Positions 30,148-34,310 of a stretch of DNA of 34,310 nucleotides are shown here, piece by piece. This DNA comes from Candidatus Omnitrophota bacterium (GTDB lineage Bacteria > Omnitrophota > Gorgyraeia > Gygaellales > Profunditerraquicolaceae): NCBI GenBank assembly GCA_028710685.1, contig JAQTTQ010000001.1, forward strand, positions 80,946-115,255. Reading direction: 5' to 3'. The position numbers and the translations under genes are program-made. The stretch's first letter is position 1. Every line of letters begins with the position of its first letter. The notes beneath the pieces are model-generated. The model did not search any database. It saw only the letters and a program-made list of their open reading frames with translations, and was not told the origin of the DNA.

Positions 30148-31416
30148 ATGCTGGATTTAAAATTTATCCGTGAAAATCTAGAATTGGTTGAGGAATCCCT
30201 CAGAAACCGCAACCTTAAATTAGATTTAAGCGTCCTTGTTAAGATAGACGATAAACGCAGGGATGTCTTGTTAAGGCTTGAAAACTTACGCGCTAAGCGC
30301 AATAAGGCTAACGATGAAATAGGCGCTCTCTTAAAAGAGAAAAAGGATGCTAAAGAGAAGATTAATTCAATGAAGTCTATATCTTTAGAGATAGGCCAGA
30401 TGGAAGATGAGGTTAAGGCTGCGCAGGAGGCGTTAGATGAAATTTTAATTAAGATTCCCAATGTTGCGCATGCCTCTGTGCCGGTAGGCGACCTAAAGAA
30501 GAATTCACTGGTGCGCACTTGGGGTAATCTCAGGAAATTTGATTTTAAGCCCTTAAGCCATATTGACATTGCCCAGGGGTTAGACATTATCGATTTTAAC
30601 CGCGCCACTAAAATAACCGGATCAAACTTTATACTCTACAAAGGCCTGGGGGCTAAACTTGAGCGCGCCTTGATTAATTTCATGCTTGACCTGCATACAA
30701 AAAAGCACGGTTATACGGAAATATTGCCTCCGTTTCTGGTGAATCGGGCCTCAATGACCGGCACAGGCCAGCTTCCCAAGATGGAAGAAGATATGTATAA
30801 GCTTAAAGATGATGACCTTTTTCTTATCCCCACGGCAGAGGTGCCGGTTACCAACATATTCCGTGATGAAATATTAGATGAGGGTATTTTACCGGTTTAT
30901 TATGCCGCCTTTTCAGCATGCTTCAGAAGAGAGGCAGGGGCATACGGTAAGGATACACGAGGTTTAATGCGCGTACATGAGTTTAATAAAGTTGAGATGG
31001 TTAAATTTGTTAAGCCTGAAAGTTCTTACGATGAATTAGAGGGTTTGGTGAATAACGCAGAAGAGGTGCTTAAATTACTAGAGATACCTTATCGGGTAGT
31101 GATGCTGGCCACGCAGGATTTAAGTTTTGCCGCAAGCAAATGCTATGATTTAGAGGCTTATGCGCCCGGTATGGATAAATGGCTGGAAGTTTCAAGCTGC
31201 AGTAATTTTGAGAGTTTTCAGGCACGAAGGGCGAATATACGCTTTCGAAGGAAAGACGATAAAAAAGTGGATTTTATTCATACCTTAAACGGTTCCGGAA
31301 TAGCCCTGCCGCGCACAGTCGTTGCCATATTGGAGAATTATCAGCAGGAGGATGGTTCGGTTTTGATACCTAAGGTGCTAAAGGAGTATATGGATGGAAA
31401 AGAAAGAATTTCCTAA
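30148..31416 (+). CDS. serS: Seryl-tRNA synthetase
   Basis: 422 residues, normal length. The N-terminal antiparallel coiled coil (about residues 25-100) contacts the long variable arm of tRNA-Ser. The class II core has motif 1 (AKLERALINFMLDLHTKKHGYTEILPPFLV), motif 2 (CFRREAGAYGKDTRGLMRVHEFNKVEMVKF) and motif 3 (NGSGIALPRTVVAILENYQQEDGSV). Two tRNA-Ser genes lie downstream in the window. GAGGAAGG precedes the ATG. The 3' end overlaps the next gene by 23 bases. Confidence 0.96.
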   Translation: MLDLKFIRENLELVEESLRNRNLKLDLSVLVKIDDKRRDVLLRLENLRAKRNKANDEIGALLKEKKDAKEKINSMKSISLEIGQMEDEVKAAQEALDEILIKIPNVAHASVPVGDLKKNSLVRTWGNLRKFDFKPLSHIDIAQGLDIIDFNRATKITGSNFILYKGLGAKLERALINFMLDLHTKKHGYTEILPPFLVNRASMTGTGQLPKMEEDMYKLKDDDLFLIPTAEVPVTNIFRDEILDEGILPVYYAAFSACFRREAGAYGKDTRGLMRVHEFNKVEMVKFVKPESSYDELEGLVNNAEEVLKLLEIPYRVVMLATQDLSFAASKCYDLEAYAPGMDKWLEVSSCSNFESFQARRANIRFRRKDDKKVDFIHTLNGSGIALPRTVVAILENYQQEDGSVLIPKVLKEYMDGKERIS

Positions 31417-32077
31417 GAAGGAACTCGGGCGTAACTTTAATCCGGATAAGGCTGCCGCCGGCAAGCCTAGCTGGATTTCTAATAAGGTCTTCGATATTAT
31501 AAAGCTGGTTTTAGGGATATGTCTTTTGCCTTTTGTTTATTCCTCTACCGTTGCTTTCTTAAGGCAGATATCCTATATTGATCCCTCTCTGCAAAGTTAT
31601 TTTTGGTCTGGGGTAATCACTTTTCTTATAGTGTATCTTTTTATTATTGAGGCGGGATGGGTTTATGAAAAAGGGCATAAGCTCCTGGAGGTTATATTCA
31701 GTTTTTTCCAGCCCTTGGTTAAGGTTGCGCCGTACTTATTACCGGTTTATACGATAATTATCTTTTTTGTTTATCTTATCTTGAGCCTCTTTATCAAGGA
31801 TCACTGGCTTATCAATTATACGATGTTTTTCTTCGGGGTAACCCTGATGATGCATCTTATATTCTCCTCAAAGGCTATCCGTTTAAAAAAAGGGGATCTC
31901 CTAAGGAGTAATTATATTTTCGGTTTTTCTTTTATTTATATTATCAATCTTGGAATTCTTGCTTTCTTTTTAAATGTTATTTTCAAGAATTTTTCTTTTG
32001 TTAATTTCTGTAATACTGCCCACTCTATCGCAGGCAGTATATTCGCCGTTATCTTTTCGCAGCTTTTTAAAGTCTGA
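31394..32077 (+). CDS. Unknown multi-pass membrane protein
   Basis: 227 residues, family not recognised. The N-terminal 30 residues are soluble and charged. Five or six membrane helices follow: about 36-59 (IIKLVLGICLLPFVYSSTVAF), 69-91 (YFWSGVITFLIVYLFIIEAG), 105-135, 142-162 (MFFFGVTLMMHLIF), 178-200 (FGFSFIYIINLGILAFFLNVI), and a short last segment. The start at 31394 has AAGGAG 7 bases upstream, inside serS. Probably an inner-membrane protein; no motif suggests a substrate. Confidence 0.7.
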   Translation: MEKKEFPKKELGRNFNPDKAAAGKPSWISNKVFDIIKLVLGICLLPFVYSSTVAFLRQISYIDPSLQSYFWSGVITFLIVYLFIIEAGWVYEKGHKLLEVIFSFFQPLVKVAPYLLPVYTIIIFFVYLILSLFIKDHWLINYTMFFFGVTLMMHLIFSSKAIRLKKGDLLRSNYIFGFSFIYIINLGILAFFLNVIFKNFSFVNFCNTAHSIAGSIFAVIFSQLFKV

Positions 32078-32082
32078 ACTTT

Positions 32083-32169
32083 GGAGGAGTGGCAGAGCGG
32101 TTGAATGCGGCGGTCTTGAAAACCGTTAGGTACGCAAGTGCCTCGAGGGTTCGAATCCTTCCTCCTCCG
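32083..32169 (+). tRNA. tRNA-Ser (anticodon TGA)
   Basis: Class II tRNA with a long variable arm. Acceptor GGAGGAG/CTCCTCC (32083-32089, 32162-32168), anticodon stem GCGGT/ACCGT with loop CTTGAAA (anticodon TGA), variable arm around TACGCAAGTG, T arm GAGGG-TTCGAAT-CCTTC, discriminator G, no encoded CCA. It lies between the membrane-protein gene and glgP. Confidence 0.95.
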
Positions 32170-32189
32170 GTAACGTAAAAGGGAAATAT

Positions 32190-34217
32190 ATGGAAGATAT
32201 CCTGTTAAGAGAATTTCGTACTTTAGTTGATGTTGATGGTTTCGAAAGCCGTTACTCGAAAGAAATAGGCAACGGGAAATATTTCGGTTTTCCCCTTGAG
32301 CCTATTGTAAGGGCAGAGAAGAGGCTGCGGGATGCCAAAGAGCAGTCTATTGCTTATTTTTCTATGGAGTATGGCCTGGCGACCAGTTTCTATAATACGT
32401 TTCAATCTCAAAACGTCACCCAACTGGAGAATAAAACTCCCAGGAATACGGTTTTTTCAAATTACCGTGTAGCTGACTATCTTTTTGACGTAAAGGTAGA
32501 TAGCCTTATAGATATGCCCATTTATAGCGGCGGCTTAGGTGTCCTTGCGGGAGATACCATAAAAACAATGGCCGATTTTAAGCTGCCGGCTTTAGGTATC
32601 GGTATCTTATGGCACTGCGGATATTTCCGTCAGGAATTCTGGTTTAAATACGGGCAGGTACCGGAGAAGATGCATTGGGATCCTTATAGCTATCCCGGGC
32701 TTATACCTCTTAAGAATACCGTTACTATTAAGTTGAGGGATGAGGAGGTCCGCTTAAAACTCTGGAAATATTATGTCTATAGTTATAAGCGTGATTATGC
32801 CATCCCGCTTATTTTACTCGATGCAGAAACTCCCGATAATAGGGAAGACATAAAGATGCTTACCGACCAGCTCTATCGCAGTGATAACTCCTGGATTAAG
32901 CTCATGCAGAGGGTTCTTCTTGGTTTTGGCGGGGTAAGCGCAGTAAATAACCTGGGCTACCCTATTAAGATTTTTCACCTTAACGAGGGTCATGCAATTT
33001 TTGCTTTTGTGGAGAAGGCCCGCGGGCTTGCTGATAAGCAGGTTGAGGAACTAAAGAAGCACTTTTGTTATACTTGCCATACCCCTGTGCAGGCTGGCCA
33101 TGACCGCTTTTCACAAGATGATATTAAGAGGGTATTACAGGAAAATGACTTTAATTTAATCAATAAATACGGCAGGGAAGATTCCGGAAGTATTAATTTA
33201 ACCCTTCTTTCTATGAATATCGCCTCTTCGATAAATGCGGTTTCTAAAAGGCATCAGGAGGTTATGCAATTACAATTTCCGGCCTATAAAGATAGGATAG
33301 GCTATGTTACTAACGGCGTGCATCCTTATACGTGGATTTCTAAAGATTACCTTGAATTGTTTAAGAAGTTCACCCCTCCCATTGATGATATTGAATCTAA
33401 TCCTTTGTCGCTGGTTAAGGTTTTAGGCCTCAAGGAAAATAATGATTTTCGCAGGCAGATATGGCTTGCGCATAATGCTAATAAGAAGGGGCTCTGTTCT
33501 TTATTGGGAAAGTGGAAGCTAAAAGAAGATATATTTACGGTATGCTGGGCGCGTAGAATAGCTGCTTATAAGAGGCCGAGTTTAATACTCTATGATGTGG
33601 ATACTCTTATTGAAATTGCCAGAAAGGTTGGCCCCCTGCAGATAATACTGGCGGGTAAGGCCCATCCAAATGATAATCTGGGTTTTACTTTTATTAATGA
33701 AATGATGGATAAGGTTGATAAGTTAGGCGATAAGAATTATGATATGCTGAAGATAGTAATATTGGAGAATTACGATATTTACTTAGGTAGAATCCTTACC
33801 AGCGGCGTAGATTTGTGGTTGAATAATCCTTACCCTCCTTTTGAGGCTTCCGGGACAAGCGGAATGAAGGCTATCCTTAACGGGGTTGTCCAGATGACTA
33901 CATCCGATGGCTGGGTAGTAGAGGCTGAGAATAACGGGATAGGTAAGATTTTCGGATACCGTTATTCTGAGGGAAAGATAGGTAATGAATTTGACCGTTC
34001 AATGAAAGATGATGCCCAAGAGCTATACAAGGGGCTTGAGGAGCTCGCTGCTCAGTATTATTCTACTTTTAAGAATAATCTTTCCTCTAAGTGGATTGAT
34101 ATGATGATTAATTGCGTTGCTACGGGGGCGCATTTTAATACCTATAGGATGCTGGATGAGTATAAGAATTTGATTTGGGACTCCTGTTTAGAAAAAGAGA
34201 GAGCATTGAAGGTTTAG
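32190..34217 (+). CDS. glgP: Alpha-glucan (glycogen) phosphorylase, GT35
   Basis: 675 residues, a shorter phosphorylase of the Thermotoga/archaeal type, compared with about 800 for E. coli GlgP. It releases glucose-1-phosphate from glucan with phosphate. Seen: SIAYFSMEYGLA, IDMPIYSGGLGVLAGDTIKTMADFKLPALGIGILW, FHLNEGHAIFAFVEKAR, CHTPVQAGHDRF, YVTNGVHPYTW, and EASGTSGMKAILNGVVQMTTSDGWVVE, where K560 would carry pyridoxal phosphate. The gene lies between two tRNA-Ser genes. The CBM48 protein at 26148 may act in the same storage-glucan metabolism (inference). AAGGG precedes the ATG. Confidence 0.94.
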   Translation: MEDILLREFRTLVDVDGFESRYSKEIGNGKYFGFPLEPIVRAEKRLRDAKEQSIAYFSMEYGLATSFYNTFQSQNVTQLENKTPRNTVFSNYRVADYLFDVKVDSLIDMPIYSGGLGVLAGDTIKTMADFKLPALGIGILWHCGYFRQEFWFKYGQVPEKMHWDPYSYPGLIPLKNTVTIKLRDEEVRLKLWKYYVYSYKRDYAIPLILLDAETPDNREDIKMLTDQLYRSDNSWIKLMQRVLLGFGGVSAVNNLGYPIKIFHLNEGHAIFAFVEKARGLADKQVEELKKHFCYTCHTPVQAGHDRFSQDDIKRVLQENDFNLINKYGREDSGSINLTLLSMNIASSINAVSKRHQEVMQLQFPAYKDRIGYVTNGVHPYTWISKDYLELFKKFTPPIDDIESNPLSLVKVLGLKENNDFRRQIWLAHNANKKGLCSLLGKWKLKEDIFTVCWARRIAAYKRPSLILYDVDTLIEIARKVGPLQIILAGKAHPNDNLGFTFINEMMDKVDKLGDKNYDMLKIVILENYDIYLGRILTSGVDLWLNNPYPPFEASGTSGMKAILNGVVQMTTSDGWVVEAENNGIGKIFGYRYSEGKIGNEFDRSMKDDAQELYKGLEELAAQYYSTFKNNLSSKWIDMMINCVATGAHFNTYRMLDEYKNLIWDSCLEKERALKV

Positions 34218-34222
34218 AGATT

Positions 34223-34310
34223 GGAGAGTTGGCAGAGCTGGTTGAATGCGGCGGTCTCGAAAACCGTTGTCGTTGTAAAACGACCGGAGGTTCGAATCCT
34301 CCACTCTCCG
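34223..34310 (+). tRNA. tRNA-Ser (anticodon CGA)
   Basis: Class II tRNA. Acceptor GGAGAGT/ACTCTCC (34223-34229, 34303-34309), anticodon loop CTCGAAA (anticodon CGA), a long variable arm with GTCGTTGTAAAACGAC, T arm GGAGG-TTCGAAT-CCTCC, and discriminator G as the last base of the window. Whether CCA is encoded cannot be seen. It begins 5 bases after the glgP stop. Confidence 0.95.

Noticed and set aside
30123-30608. 161-residue minus-strand ORF opposite the start of serS
   Set aside because: It is the antisense of the conserved coiled-coil region of serS and shows no family features of its own.
34223-34310. tRNA-Ser at the window edge as an integration (att) site
   Set aside because: No integrase gene or repeated tRNA fragment is visible; the edge may only be where the window or contig ends.

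Overview
The window looks like a core-genome stretch of an uncultured, anaerobic, diderm (Gram-negative) bacterium. The diderm call rests on genes seen here: bamA, a Skp/OmpH chaperone, lpxD, an lpxC-fabZ fusion, lpxA and lpxI. Anaerobic metabolism is suggested by a four-subunit pyruvate-type ferredoxin oxidoreductase, a ferredoxin and a ferritin-like protein. Gene content, the lpxC-fabZ fusion and the general style of the proteins remind me of Candidatus Omnitrophota (OP3) or a relative. That placement is inference and no tree was made. Coding density is very high and most genes overlap or nearly touch. No spacer exceeds about 230 bases, and there is no CRISPR array, insertion sequence, rRNA or recognisable riboswitch.

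Layout. 1-1908: end of a thioredoxin-like protein, a LUD-domain protein and a MetE/UROD-fold protein. 1920-5538: a self-contained redox operon with its own promoter (porCDAB, ferritin-like protein, ferredoxin) ending in a hairpin. 5539-6609 (minus): a PpiD/SurA-like membrane-anchored chaperone, divergent from the next operon. 6712-10611: a small basic ORF, hisG, a 33-residue Cox24/mS38-like peptide, a TPR protein and a split transketolase. 10622-16345: the conserved ispE-spoVG-(tRNA-Gln)-glmU-prs-rplY-pth cluster, interrupted after spoVG by a free-standing LAGLIDADG endonuclease gene. 16360-19179: rpsF-ssb-rpsR-rplI-dnaB. 19220-26044: the outer-membrane and lipid A block bamA-skp-lpxD-lpxC/fabZ-lpxA-lpxI. 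26055-34310: accessory-looking genes threaded with four tRNA genes: a lone glycogen-binding (CBM48) protein, a radical SAM enzyme, two unknown membrane proteins, a secreted hexapeptide-repeat protein, archease-rtcB, serS and glycogen phosphorylase.

How they work together. The oxidoreductase and ferredoxin can move electrons from 2-oxoacids. Transketolase, prs and hisG link the pentose pool to PRPP and histidine. glmU makes UDP-GlcNAc, the substrate from which lpxA, lpxC, lpxD and lpxI build lipid A, while BamA and Skp assemble outer-membrane proteins. The CBM48 protein and GlgP point to storage glucan use.

Most unusual items: a SpoVG with a four-cysteine zinc ribbon inserted in its fold; a secreted protein made almost entirely of thirteen S-S-E-x-F-x hexads; a LAGLIDADG gene translationally coupled to spoVG; two near-consensus -10 boxes placed so that transcription would begin almost at the start codon (leaderless starts, including bamA); and an unannotated 44-residue basic ORF before hisG whose tail resembles ArfA. 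I found no clearly new multi-gene system.
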